Part shown: piece by piece, positions 34,325 through 41,661 of the stretch
Numbering within the stretch: position 1 is the first letter of the stretch
Layout of the letters: each line of letters opens with the position of its first letter
Assembly (NCBI GenBank): GCA_019637395.1
Contig: JAHBVR010000016.1
Coordinates: forward strand, 1 to 64,000
DNA from: Vulcanimicrobiota bacterium
GTDB taxonomy: Bacteria; Vulcanimicrobiota; Xenobia; Xenobiales; JADMJV01
Direction of reading: 5' to 3'
DNA length: 64,000 bases
Notes under the pieces: generated by a model
What the model saw: the letters and a program-made list of their open reading frames with translations, nothing else
Told to the model about the DNA's origin: nothing
Databases searched by the model: none
Translations under genes and position numbers: made by a program

Positions 34325-35830
34325 TTGTCGAACAGGGCTGCCTTGTTACCCATCCTCAGCCTCTGCGAAATCACGCGCTCCTTTCCCGGGGTCAAAGCCC
34401 TGGCGGGCGTCAACCTGGAACTGCATCCAGGGGAAGTGCACGCCCTGATGGGCGAAAATGGGGCCGGTAAGTCCACCCTCATGCGCGTCATCGGCGGCAT
34501 CCTTCCGCCCGACTCCGGCTCCATGACCCTGCGCGGCCAGCCCTACCGGCCGCGTTCCCCGCGCGACTCGAAGGCGGCCGGCATCGCCTTCATCCAGCAA
34601 GAACTGACCCTGGTAGCGGAACTGAGCGTGGCCGAGAACTTGCAACTGGGACGCATGCCCCACCGGCTGGGCTGGGTCGATCGCCGGGAGCTCAAACGGC
34701 GCGCCCAGGCCGCCCTCGACTTCCTGGAAATCGAACTTCCTCTCGATCAGCCGGCCCGCACCCTCAACGTGGGCCAGGGGCAGATGCTGGAAATCGCCCG
34801 CGCCCTCCAGGACCAGGCCGACGTGCTCATCATGGACGAACCCACCGCCGCGCTGTCGCAGAAAGAAGCCGAGCATCTCTTTTCCGCCATCCGCCGCCTG
34901 CGCGCTCAGGGCTCGGCCATCATCTACATCTCCCACCGCATGGAGGAAGTCTACGACCTGTCCGATCGCCTGAGCGTGCTGCGCGACGGCGCCACCACCG
35001 GCACCTGGGCCATGAGCCAGATCACCCCGCAGCAGGTGGTGGCCCAGATGGTCGGTCGCGAACTGGAGGACAGCCAGCCGGGCCCGCGTCCCGAGGCTGG
35101 CCCGGCCGTGCTCGAAGTGAAAGGCCTGACCCGCCACCCCCTGGTCAAAGACGTCAGCTTCCAGGTGAAAGCCGGCGAAGTGGTGGGTCTGGCCGGCCTG
35201 GTGGGCGCCGGACGCACTGAAATCGCCCGCCTGATTGCCGGGGCTGACCCGCTGCAAGCGGGCCAAATCCAAATCAACGGAAAGGCCGTCCGGCTCGCTT
35301 CTCCAGCCGGGGCCATCGCTCATGGCGTGGGCCTGGTCCCCGAAGATCGCAAACACCAGGGCCTGGTGCTGGGCATGAGCGTGCAAGACAATGTCAGCTT
35401 CGCCGTGCTCAAATCGCTGGCCCAACTGGGCTGGCTTTCCCCCCAAAAATGCGCGGGCCTGGCCGATCGCTACATCCAGGAAATGCGCATCCGCACGCCC
35501 TCCCGGCAGCAGGCGGTGGGCACCCTTTCGGGTGGCAATCAACAAAAAGTGGTCATGGGAAAATGGCTGGCGCGCGACTGTAAATTGCTTATTTTAGATG
35601 AGCCGACGCGGGGGGTGGACGTGGGAGCCAAGGCTGAAATCTATCGACTGATCGAGGAGCAGGTGGCGGCCGGCAAGGCGGTGCTGCTCATCTCCTCGGA
35701 ACTGCCCGAACTGCTCAGGCTCTCGACGCGCGTGCTGGTCATTTCGGCCGGCCGCCTGGTGGCCGAATATTCTCGTGAGGAAGCCACCCCCGAAAAGATC
35801 CTGGCCAGCGCTCTGGCGGGGCTGGCATGA
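34325..35830 (+). CDS. Sugar ABC transporter, duplicated ATP-binding subunit (RbsA/MglA type)
   Basis: A 501-residue protein with two ATPase domains. The first has Walker A GENGAGKSTL and Walker B VLIMDEPTAALSQ; the second has a degenerate Walker A region (GLVGAGRTEIARL), the signature LSGGNQQKVVMGKWLA, and LLILDEPTRGVDVG. That layout marks RbsA/MglA/AraG-type importers for ribose, galactose, inositol and related sugars. A TTG start at 34325 with GGGAGG 4 bp upstream is used. It overlaps the fused permease-binding protein gene by 4 bp. The substrate is not clear; the iolBC pair is 18 kb away, so inositol is only a possibility. Confidence 0.93.
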   Translation: MSNRAALLPILSLCEITRSFPGVKALAGVNLELHPGEVHALMGENGAGKSTLMRVIGGILPPDSGSMTLRGQPYRPRSPRDSKAAGIAFIQQELTLVAELSVAENLQLGRMPHRLGWVDRRELKRRAQAALDFLEIELPLDQPARTLNVGQGQMLEIARALQDQADVLIMDEPTAALSQKEAEHLFSAIRRLRAQGSAIIYISHRMEEVYDLSDRLSVLRDGATTGTWAMSQITPQQVVAQMVGRELEDSQPGPRPEAGPAVLEVKGLTRHPLVKDVSFQVKAGEVVGLAGLVGAGRTEIARLIAGADPLQAGQIQINGKAVRLASPAGAIAHGVGLVPEDRKHQGLVLGMSVQDNVSFAVLKSLAQLGWLSPQKCAGLADRYIQEMRIRTPSRQQAVGTLSGGNQQKVVMGKWLARDCKLLILDEPTRGVDVGAKAEIYRLIEEQVAAGKAVLLISSELPELLRLSTRVLVISAGRLVAEYSREEATPEKILASALAGLA

Positions 35831-37680
35831 AAGGGCCGGCCATTGCCTTTATCTGCCTGAGCGCTCTGCTCAGCCTGCTCACGCCCGACTTTCTGCAGAC
35901 CACCAACCTCACCAACGTGTTGCTGCAATCGGCCATCAACGGAGTGCTGGCGGCCGGCATGACTTTTGTCATTCTCACCGGCGGCATCGACCTGGCGGTG
36001 GGCTCCATCCTGGCCCTGTCCGGCATGGTACTGGGCAAGCTATTGCTCGCCGGCACGCCGGTGCCTCTGGCCCTGCTCGGCGCCCTGGCGGTGGCCTCCG
36101 GGCTGGGCCTGCTCAGCGGGCTGATGGTCACGCGCGGGAAACTGCCCCCCTTTATCGCCACCCTGGGCATGATGAGCGCGGCCCGGGGGCTGGCTCTGGT
36201 CTATTCCGGAGGGCGGCCGGCCAGTGGTTTTTCCCAGGAATTTTTGAAGCTGGCCGAGGGACCGGTGCTGGTGAGCTTGATGGCGGCCGTCTATATCATC
36301 GCTGGTTTGGCGCTACAACGCACCGTCTACGGCCGCTCCATCTACGCGCTGGGCGGCAACGAACAGGCCGCCTGGCTCTCGGGATTGCCCACCGAGCGCC
36401 TGAAATGCAGTGTTTACGTGCTCTCCGGCTTTCTCTCGGGAGTGGCCGCCATCATGCTGACGGCCCGCCTCAACTCCGCCCAGCCCATCGCCGGCGTGAT
36501 GTATGAGTTGGATGCCATCGCCGCTGTGGTCATGGGCGGCACCTCGCTCAGCGGCGGAGCCGGTGGCGTCATGGGCACGCTCTTTGGCGCCCTGATTATG
36601 GGGGTGTTACGTAACGGCCTCAACTTGCTGGAAGTCTCGGCCGACATGCAGCAGGTCGTGATCGGCGTGGTGATCGTGCTGGCTGTGCTGGTCGATCGTT
36701 CGCGCGAGCAGATCACCCGCACCGTCAATTCTCAGTTGCGCCAGCACCCGAAGCGTTCCGGGCTGTTGGCCACGGCCACCCTGGTGCTCATCATCCTGGG
36801 CGCCACCGGCTATCGTAGCGCCCACCAAAACAAGGGACCCGTCATCGCCTTCGTCATGAAAACCAAGAACAACCCGTTCTGGGTGGACATGGAGGAAGCC
36901 GCCCAGAAATCCGCCGAGGCAGCCGGAGTGCGTTTGATCGTGCAGGCGCCCGAACGCGAAACCGATGTAGAAAAACAGATGCAGATCGTCGAGAACCTGA
37001 TTCAGAAGCGGGTCAGCGCGCTGGTGCTGGCTCCCTGCGGCTCCAAGGAAATCGTGCCGGCCATTCTCAAGGCCAATGAAGCCGGCATTCCGGTGCTGAT
37101 CGTGGATACGCGGGTCGATGAGAAAACCCTCAAGGAAGCCGGCGCGAAAACTGAAACCTTCATCGGGTCCGACAATTTCCACGGCGGGGAACTGGCCGGC
37201 GAATATATGTGCCAGATGCTCAAAGAGCGCGGCCGCGTCATCATTTTAGAAGGTATCGCCGGACATGAGACAGTGGATGCGCGCCGGCGCGGCTTTGTGG
37301 AGGCTCTCAAGAAACACCCCGGCGTGGTGGTGGCCGCTTCGCAGACGGCTAACGCCGAACAGGAGAAAGCTTTCAACGTCACTCAGAACCTGCTCCAATC
37401 CAACCAGAACATTCAGGGCATTTTCGGCTGCAATGACGTGATGGCTCTGGGCGCCCTGGCCGCCTGCAAATCCATGAATCGCCCGGATATCGTAATCGTG
37501 GGCTTTGACGCTTCCGCCCCCGGGCGCCAGGCCATTCAGGAAAAGACCATGGCCGGCTCGGTGGCTCAATACCCGAGCGAGATGGGCCGGTTGGGGGTGG
37601 AAAAAGCCCTCTCCGTGCTCCAAGGCGAGAAGCTGCCCGACTACCTGCCCACCAAGGTCGAGGTGGTGTCAGTCCCGTAA
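35827..37680 (+). CDS. Fused sugar ABC permease and periplasmic binding protein (RbsC-RbsB)
   Basis: One 617-residue chain carries two normally separate subunits. Residues 1-300 are an RbsC-type permease (GMTFVILTGGIDLAVGSILAL; MGGTSLSGGAGGVMGTLFGA). An additional membrane helix (LATATLVLIILGATGYRSA) at about 315-333 is followed by an RbsB-type binding protein, with VIAFVMKTKNNPFWVDMEE, ALVLAPCGSKEIVPAIL, and GIFGCNDVMALGALAACKS. The extra helix would place the binding domain in the periplasm, tethered to its channel. It overlaps the ATPase gene by 4 bp. Fusions of this sort are rare; the sequence reads through without a stop, so it is not an obvious frameshift artifact. Confidence 0.9.
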   Translation: MKGPAIAFICLSALLSLLTPDFLQTTNLTNVLLQSAINGVLAAGMTFVILTGGIDLAVGSILALSGMVLGKLLLAGTPVPLALLGALAVASGLGLLSGLMVTRGKLPPFIATLGMMSAARGLALVYSGGRPASGFSQEFLKLAEGPVLVSLMAAVYIIAGLALQRTVYGRSIYALGGNEQAAWLSGLPTERLKCSVYVLSGFLSGVAAIMLTARLNSAQPIAGVMYELDAIAAVVMGGTSLSGGAGGVMGTLFGALIMGVLRNGLNLLEVSADMQQVVIGVVIVLAVLVDRSREQITRTVNSQLRQHPKRSGLLATATLVLIILGATGYRSAHQNKGPVIAFVMKTKNNPFWVDMEEAAQKSAEAAGVRLIVQAPERETDVEKQMQIVENLIQKRVSALVLAPCGSKEIVPAILKANEAGIPVLIVDTRVDEKTLKEAGAKTETFIGSDNFHGGELAGEYMCQMLKERGRVIILEGIAGHETVDARRRGFVEALKKHPGVVVAASQTANAEQEKAFNVTQNLLQSNQNIQGIFGCNDVMALGALAACKSMNRPDIVIVGFDASAPGRQAIQEKTMAGSVAQYPSEMGRLGVEKALSVLQGEKLPDYLPTKVEVVSVP

Positions 37681-38967
37681 AAAGCCGATGCCCACCGCCT
37701 CATAATGAGCCAGCGGCAGCTTGGGGTCGGGTCGTAGATGGGCGTAGAGGCCGTGTTTGGCCATTTCTTCCAGCACCGCTTCGGGCGGGTTGACGCCCAC
37801 ATCGACGATCTCGCAGTGACCCTCCAGTTGGGCCATGCGAGCCGGCGTCATTTCACCGGAAAGCACCACCTCGAAGGGCACCGGCCCCAGCAGGCGGCGG
37901 GCCCGGTCCAGGTCCTCCATGCTCAGGCCCTCGCCTAATTTCAGCGAGCCGATCTTTTGCGCTACCGGCACCACCCGCGCCAGGCTGGCCAGCAAATCCA
38001 CTTCCTCGGGAGTGCGGAACTCCAGACACACGATCTCCTGGCTGCGCAGCACTTCAGCCAGGCGCTTCAGGGCCGGCTCCGGATCCTGCAAATCCAGGTG
38101 GAGCCGATGGGGAACCGACACCCCTCGGCCGTTGGCCAGCGCCACTTTCACCGGATTGACCGCACCCGCCATTCCCGCCCAGGGTAGGTCCAGGGTGTCG
38201 TTGTGGCCGGGCAGCGGATAGTTGGCGATCAGGCTGGCCTGCAAAGCGTGGTCCGGCACCAGCGCCGGATTTAGCTGAAAACGCTTGCTGTGCCGGAGCG
38301 CTTCCTCCGGGCTGACTCCTTGAGAGCGTTCATAGAGTCCGGCCATGATGCCGGTGCGCCCCACCCCGGCGGAGCAATGGAAATACACCGGAACCTGAGA
38401 CTCCGCCACCGTGCGCAAAAACTGGTTGATCTGAGCCGGCGTCGGCACGGTGTGATCGCGGATGACCAGCTCGACACAGTTCATCCCCAGGGCTTTGATG
38501 GAAGCGAGGTAGTCCTGGCGGGTCCAGTCGGGATAGTTGGTCTCCTCCACGCCCGGCTCACGCAGCAGGATAATGGTGCCCACTCCCTGGTCCTTGAGCC
38601 AGCGCAAGGCCTGCGGAGAAGGCTGGCCGCCGCGATACAACTTACCGGGCACGACCTCACCGAAGTTGCTCACGGGAGAGTCCAAACGCTCGCGCTCCAG
38701 GGCGCCGTCCGGCTCGGCCGCGGCCCGATCGATCTTGGAGAGCGTGGCCTGCAGCGTATCGTGCTGCTTGTGCTGGCTCAGCTTACCCATAGCCAGCCCG
38801 TCCTGGATGATTTGCTCGAGGGCCTGGCGCACGTTTTCCGGTTGGGACTGAGCATAGCGCCGAATCTCGGCCACCCATTTGACGTTCTCGCGTTCTTCGC
38901 GCTGCGCCACCGTTTCGCAGCAAACCGGCCAGGTCAGACAGAAAGCGACCAGCAAAGCTTTTAACAA
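37669..38967 (-). CDS. Secreted CX5R (dual-specificity/PTP-like) phosphatase
   Basis: The 432-residue protein begins with a signal peptide (KALLVAFCLTWPVCCET). A helical region (to about 90) precedes a PTP-like domain with the P-loop HCSAGVGRTG (nucleophile Cys, invariant Arg) and upstream GQPSPQALRWLKDQGVGTII, the arrangement of bacterial DSP-type enzymes. A second domain of about 150 residues (LRSQEIVCLEFRTPEEVD, ARRLLGPVPFEVVLSGEM) has a leucine-rich, LRR-like flavour. Extracytoplasmic targets are implied: phosphoproteins, phosphoinositides or inositol phosphates. It overlaps the transporter gene's end by 12 bp, convergently. Confidence 0.85.
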   Translation of the reverse strand: MLKALLVAFCLTWPVCCETVAQREERENVKWVAEIRRYAQSQPENVRQALEQIIQDGLAMGKLSQHKQHDTLQATLSKIDRAAAEPDGALERERLDSPVSNFGEVVPGKLYRGGQPSPQALRWLKDQGVGTIILLREPGVEETNYPDWTRQDYLASIKALGMNCVELVIRDHTVPTPAQINQFLRTVAESQVPVYFHCSAGVGRTGIMAGLYERSQGVSPEEALRHSKRFQLNPALVPDHALQASLIANYPLPGHNDTLDLPWAGMAGAVNPVKVALANGRGVSVPHRLHLDLQDPEPALKRLAEVLRSQEIVCLEFRTPEEVDLLASLARVVPVAQKIGSLKLGEGLSMEDLDRARRLLGPVPFEVVLSGEMTPARMAQLEGHCEIVDVGVNPPEAVLEEMAKHGLYAHLRPDPKLPLAHYEAVGIGFLRD

Positions 38968-39011
38968 TCTTGCATCACTCCATTAACCGACACCGGGATT
39001 AATCTTAGCCC

Positions 39012-39197
39012 ATGAGACGCGAGCAGCGCCAGGTCAGATCGCTAGCCGGGCTGAGGCGTCGCTTTCGGGATTTGACTTTGTGGTGGCGCGCCCCTCCATT
39101 AGACGATTTATCCTGGCTGGAATGGCTCACCGGTTGGCCAAGATCCTCGCCGAAGGCGGAAGAAATCTGCCGACACTCACAACAAGCCCTATCCTGA
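39012..39197 (+). CDS. Possible small Trp/Arg-rich protein
   Basis: A 61-codon frame with many Arg and Trp (GLRRRFRDLTLWWRAPPLDD; LSWLEWLTGWPRSS). It lies in the gap between the divergent phosphatase start and the DoxX gene. No homolog is recognised and no clear ribosome-binding site is visible. It could be real or a relic of a longer gene. Confidence 0.25.
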   Translation: MRREQRQVRSLAGLRRRFRDLTLWWRAPPLDDLSWLEWLTGWPRSSPKAEEICRHSQQALS

Positions 39198-39210
39198 GTT
39201 TGAGGAGCAG

Positions 39211-39472
39211 TATGGAATCCCGAAAGTTTGATTCTGACCGAGTCCTGAAAGCCGTCACCGAGGGTGTCCAACAGGACGGCAAGGTGGTGCTCATTCCACC
39301 AGAGGAATTAAACTTTCCGAGATCAGTCAAGCGTAAGCTCTGGTCCAGAGACAAAAAGCGAGAGCAAAAAGCCCGACTCAGTTTGTGCGCTCAGCCAGAT
39401 GCTCTACCAAGGACCGGCGTACCCCGGCTGCGGTATCCCGGACAATTTCGAGGTGGAAACACCTTGCGCTAG
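39211..39472 (+). CDS. Possible small basic protein
   Basis: An ATG at 39211 gives about 87 residues (MESRKFDSDRVLKAVTEGV; KVVLIPPEELNFP; many Lys and Arg). The last third overlaps sequence with a tRNA-like look on the other strand and reads poorly (PRTGVPRLRYPGQ). The first 50 residues look coding; the end is doubtful. No family recognised. The stop is 38 bp before the DoxX gene. Confidence 0.3.
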
Positions 39473-39509
39473 GCTGTGTTCAGAAATCTTTCTCAACCGG
39501 GAGGCCTTG

Positions 39510-39953
39510 ATGTTCTTTATGCACCGCTGGCAGCCGGAGGTCCATGCTCTTTTGCGAATCGTGCTGGGCTTCTTGTTTGCCTGTCACGGTGCCCAGAAGC
39601 TTCTGGGCCTCCCCCACCCACCGCCCAACGGCACGGTTGAACTGCTGTCCTTTATGGGCTTTGCCGGCGCTCTCGAACTGGTCGGCGGTCTGATGATTAT
39701 GGTGGGCCTGTTTACTCGCCCGGTCGCCTTCCTGCTCTCGGGTATGATGGCGGTGGCCTACTTTATGGCCCACCAACCCCAGGGCGCGCTGCCCATTACC
39801 AACAAGGGAGAACCGGCCGTGCTCTACTGCTTCGCTTTTTTCTTCCTGTCGGCGGCCGGCGGCGGCCTCTACAGCCTGGACGCCTACCTGGAACGGCGCA
39901 AGCTGGAAACCGGCCATCCCAGCGCCGATGCTCGGCTCAGAGAAGCAAGTTAA
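39510..39953 (+). CDS. DoxX-family membrane protein
   Basis: From the ATG at 39510, preceded by GGGAGG at 5-bp spacing, the 147-residue protein has four membrane helices (ALLRIVLGFLFACHGAQKL, ALELVGGLMIMVGLF, FLLSGMMAVAYFM, LYCFAFFFLSAAGGG). These are the features of the DoxX/DoxD-like family, often found near redox or thiosulfate genes but of mixed function. A terminator follows the stop. Longer in-frame starts (from 39399) read an unlikely sequence. Confidence 0.9.
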   Translation: MFFMHRWQPEVHALLRIVLGFLFACHGAQKLLGLPHPPPNGTVELLSFMGFAGALELVGGLMIMVGLFTRPVAFLLSGMMAVAYFMAHQPQGALPITNKGEPAVLYCFAFFFLSAAGGGLYSLDAYLERRKLETGHPSADARLREAS

Positions 39954-39986
39954 ATTTCTCCGTCCGCTCATGCGGTCACAACCCTT

Positions 39987-40023
39987 GAGGTCGGGTTTCC
40001 TGGACGAACCCGGCCTCTTTTTT
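39987..40023 (+). terminator. Rho-independent terminator
   Basis: An 11-bp stem (gaggtcgggtt / aacccggcctc, one G-T pair) is followed by TTTTTT. It ends the DoxX transcript on the plus strand. The minus-strand MTA phosphorylase stops at 40022, but the T run is only on the plus-strand side. Confidence 0.85.
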
Positions 40024-40819
40024 ATTTCCCCGGCACTGCCCGGGGGATAGAAACCTGAGAGGCGCCCAGAAAGTCGACTGCTCCCACACAGCCGCAGCCC
40101 GGACCATCCGCAAACCCCTGCAAGGCCGCCTGCATAATCGACAGCATGGCCGCCCGCTGGGCACTCAGATCGCGCACCACGCTCAGCTCTTCTTCTAACC
40201 CCACCGCCAGATTCATAGATAGCCCGACGCCCGCAAAGTGCATTCCCAGCTCGCGGGCCAGAGCCACTTCCGGTACCCCCGTCATGCCCACCACGTCGCC
40301 GCCCCAGGCGGTGAGCAGGCGCACCTCGGCCGGCGACTCGAAACGCGGCCCGTTGGTGCAGGCGTAGGTAGCCCTGGGCACAATCTCCACCCCTTGCTCG
40401 GTCGCCTTTTCCAGGATGGCTGCCCCCAAGCGCGGACAGTAGGGCCGACTCATATCGGCGTGACCCACTCCCCATTCGCCACCGGTGTAAAAAGTATCCG
40501 CCCTTCCCTGCGTCCGATCGATAAAGTCGGTCAGCAGGGCCAGACCTCGCAAAGGGATAGAGCGATGCAGCGAGCCCACCGCGTAAGCGGCTACCACCGA
40601 CTCCACTCCCAGGCTGTGCAAAGCCCAGAAGTTGGCGCGGTAGTTGATGGCGTGCGGCGGTGTGTCGTGATGCAGACCGTGGCGTGGCAGAAAAACCAGG
40701 TCACCCTGGCAGCGGTGGTAGGCGGCCGGGCCAAAGGGAGTGTCGACGCGCACCGGATTGGCATCAAAACCCGGCAGATCGTAGATTCCCGTGCCCGCGA
40801 TGATAGCGTGTTTCGGCAT
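40022..40819 (-). CDS. MTA/MTI phosphorylase family (purine-nucleoside phosphorylase)
   Basis: The 265-residue protein belongs to the MTAP/MTIP branch of nucleoside phosphorylases. IIAGTGIYDLPGF is the N-terminal phosphate loop, FLPRHGLHHDTPPHAINYRA the family signature, and YACTNGPRFESPAEVRLL plus VVGMTGVPEVALARELGM the base- and ribose-binding region. It cleaves 5'-methylthioadenosine or -inosine (polyamine and methionine salvage). The start codon abuts the stop of the esterase gene (sharing base 40819), suggesting an operon. Distinguishing adenosine from inosine substrate needs tests. Confidence 0.9.
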   Translation of the reverse strand: MPKHAIIAGTGIYDLPGFDANPVRVDTPFGPAAYHRCQGDLVFLPRHGLHHDTPPHAINYRANFWALHSLGVESVVAAYAVGSLHRSIPLRGLALLTDFIDRTQGRADTFYTGGEWGVGHADMSRPYCPRLGAAILEKATEQGVEIVPRATYACTNGPRFESPAEVRLLTAWGGDVVGMTGVPEVALARELGMHFAGVGLSMNLAVGLEEELSVVRDLSAQRAAMLSIMQAALQGFADGPGCGCVGAVDFLGASQVSIPRAVPGK

Positions 40820-41661
40820 TACCCCTTGAGCGTACGGCGGAAGAAATCAAAAACCTGCCGGCGCAATTTCAGAGGAGTGGGCTCGGCCTGGCCCTCCACA
40901 TTGCGGAAGTCGTGTCCGGCATGAGAGACCGGCACCAGTTGAGCCGAGACTTCCGCCTGGCGCAGACTATCGTAGAGCAACTGGGATTGCGAGAAAGGCA
41001 CCAGCTTGTCCTGAAGCCCGTGCATAATCAAAAACGGTGGAGCCCCACGATGCACCAGATACAACGGGCTGGCCTGCCGCCAGACCAGCGAATCGTGGCC
41101 GAAAGCCTGCTTGACGGTGTTTTTTGAGCTTTCCGGAGCATTCTCCAGACCTTGAAAGGTGGTCGGACCGAACCAGTCGACCACCGCCTGCACCGCGCTG
41201 GAAACCTCCAGGTTGTCGCCCACGTCCCAGCCGGCCGCCCGGTCGGAAAGAGCCGAGAGCACGGCCAGGTGACCGCCCGCCGACGAGCCCCAGAGTCCGA
41301 TTTTATTCCCATTGATCTGATACTCGGCGGCGTGGCTGCGCAAGAACCGAATGGCCGCCTTCACATCCTGGATATGGGCGGGGAATTGAAACTCGGGGGA
41401 AAGACGGTAGTCGATGGTGGCCACCGCGAAACCCTCCTCCACCAATTCGGGAGCGGTGAAAGCGCTGCGCGAACCGCTCGACCAACCGCCCCCATGAATC
41501 ATGATCACGAGCGGAACCGGATCTGTGACCTCGTCGGGTAAGTCCAGGTCGAGCCGTAGCTGGTGACCGACGGGCGCGGCATAGACCAGATCGTGGACCT
41601 CCTTGGCCGAGACGGAGAGCCAGCCAAAGGCCAGAGCCAGGCCCAGAACCCGAAACGACAC
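40819..41661 (-). CDS. Exported alpha/beta-hydrolase (carboxylesterase type)
   Basis: A signal peptide (LGLALAFGWLSVSA) precedes a 260-residue alpha/beta hydrolase. Family motifs are the oxyanion HGGGWSSG, the nucleophile elbow GLWGSSAGGHLAV (G-x-S-x-G), and a late Asp and His (MHGLQDKLVPF; VSHAGHDF) that complete the triad. Resembles BD-FAE/feruloyl-like and acetyl-hydrolase esterases. It is 1 bp downstream of the patatin stop and immediately upstream of the nucleoside phosphorylase, so the three may be co-transcribed. Confidence 0.92.
   Translation of the reverse strand: MSFRVLGLALAFGWLSVSAKEVHDLVYAAPVGHQLRLDLDLPDEVTDPVPLVIMIHGGGWSSGSRSAFTAPELVEEGFAVATIDYRLSPEFQFPAHIQDVKAAIRFLRSHAAEYQINGNKIGLWGSSAGGHLAVLSALSDRAAGWDVGDNLEVSSAVQAVVDWFGPTTFQGLENAPESSKNTVKQAFGHDSLVWRQASPLYLVHRGAPPFLIMHGLQDKLVPFSQSQLLYDSLRQAEVSAQLVPVSHAGHDFRNVEGQAEPTPLKLRRQVFDFFRRTLKG

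Noticed and set aside
38290-38964. 224-codon open frame opposite the phosphatase gene
   Set aside because: The phosphatase strand has a signal peptide and the HCSAGVGRTG motif; this frame is its antisense shadow.
39381-39420. tRNA-like sequence on the minus strand (ggtagagcatctgg)
   Set aside because: It resembles a D-arm, but no D-stem partner, no acceptor stem and no T-loop consensus (GGTTCRANTCC) can be placed around it.
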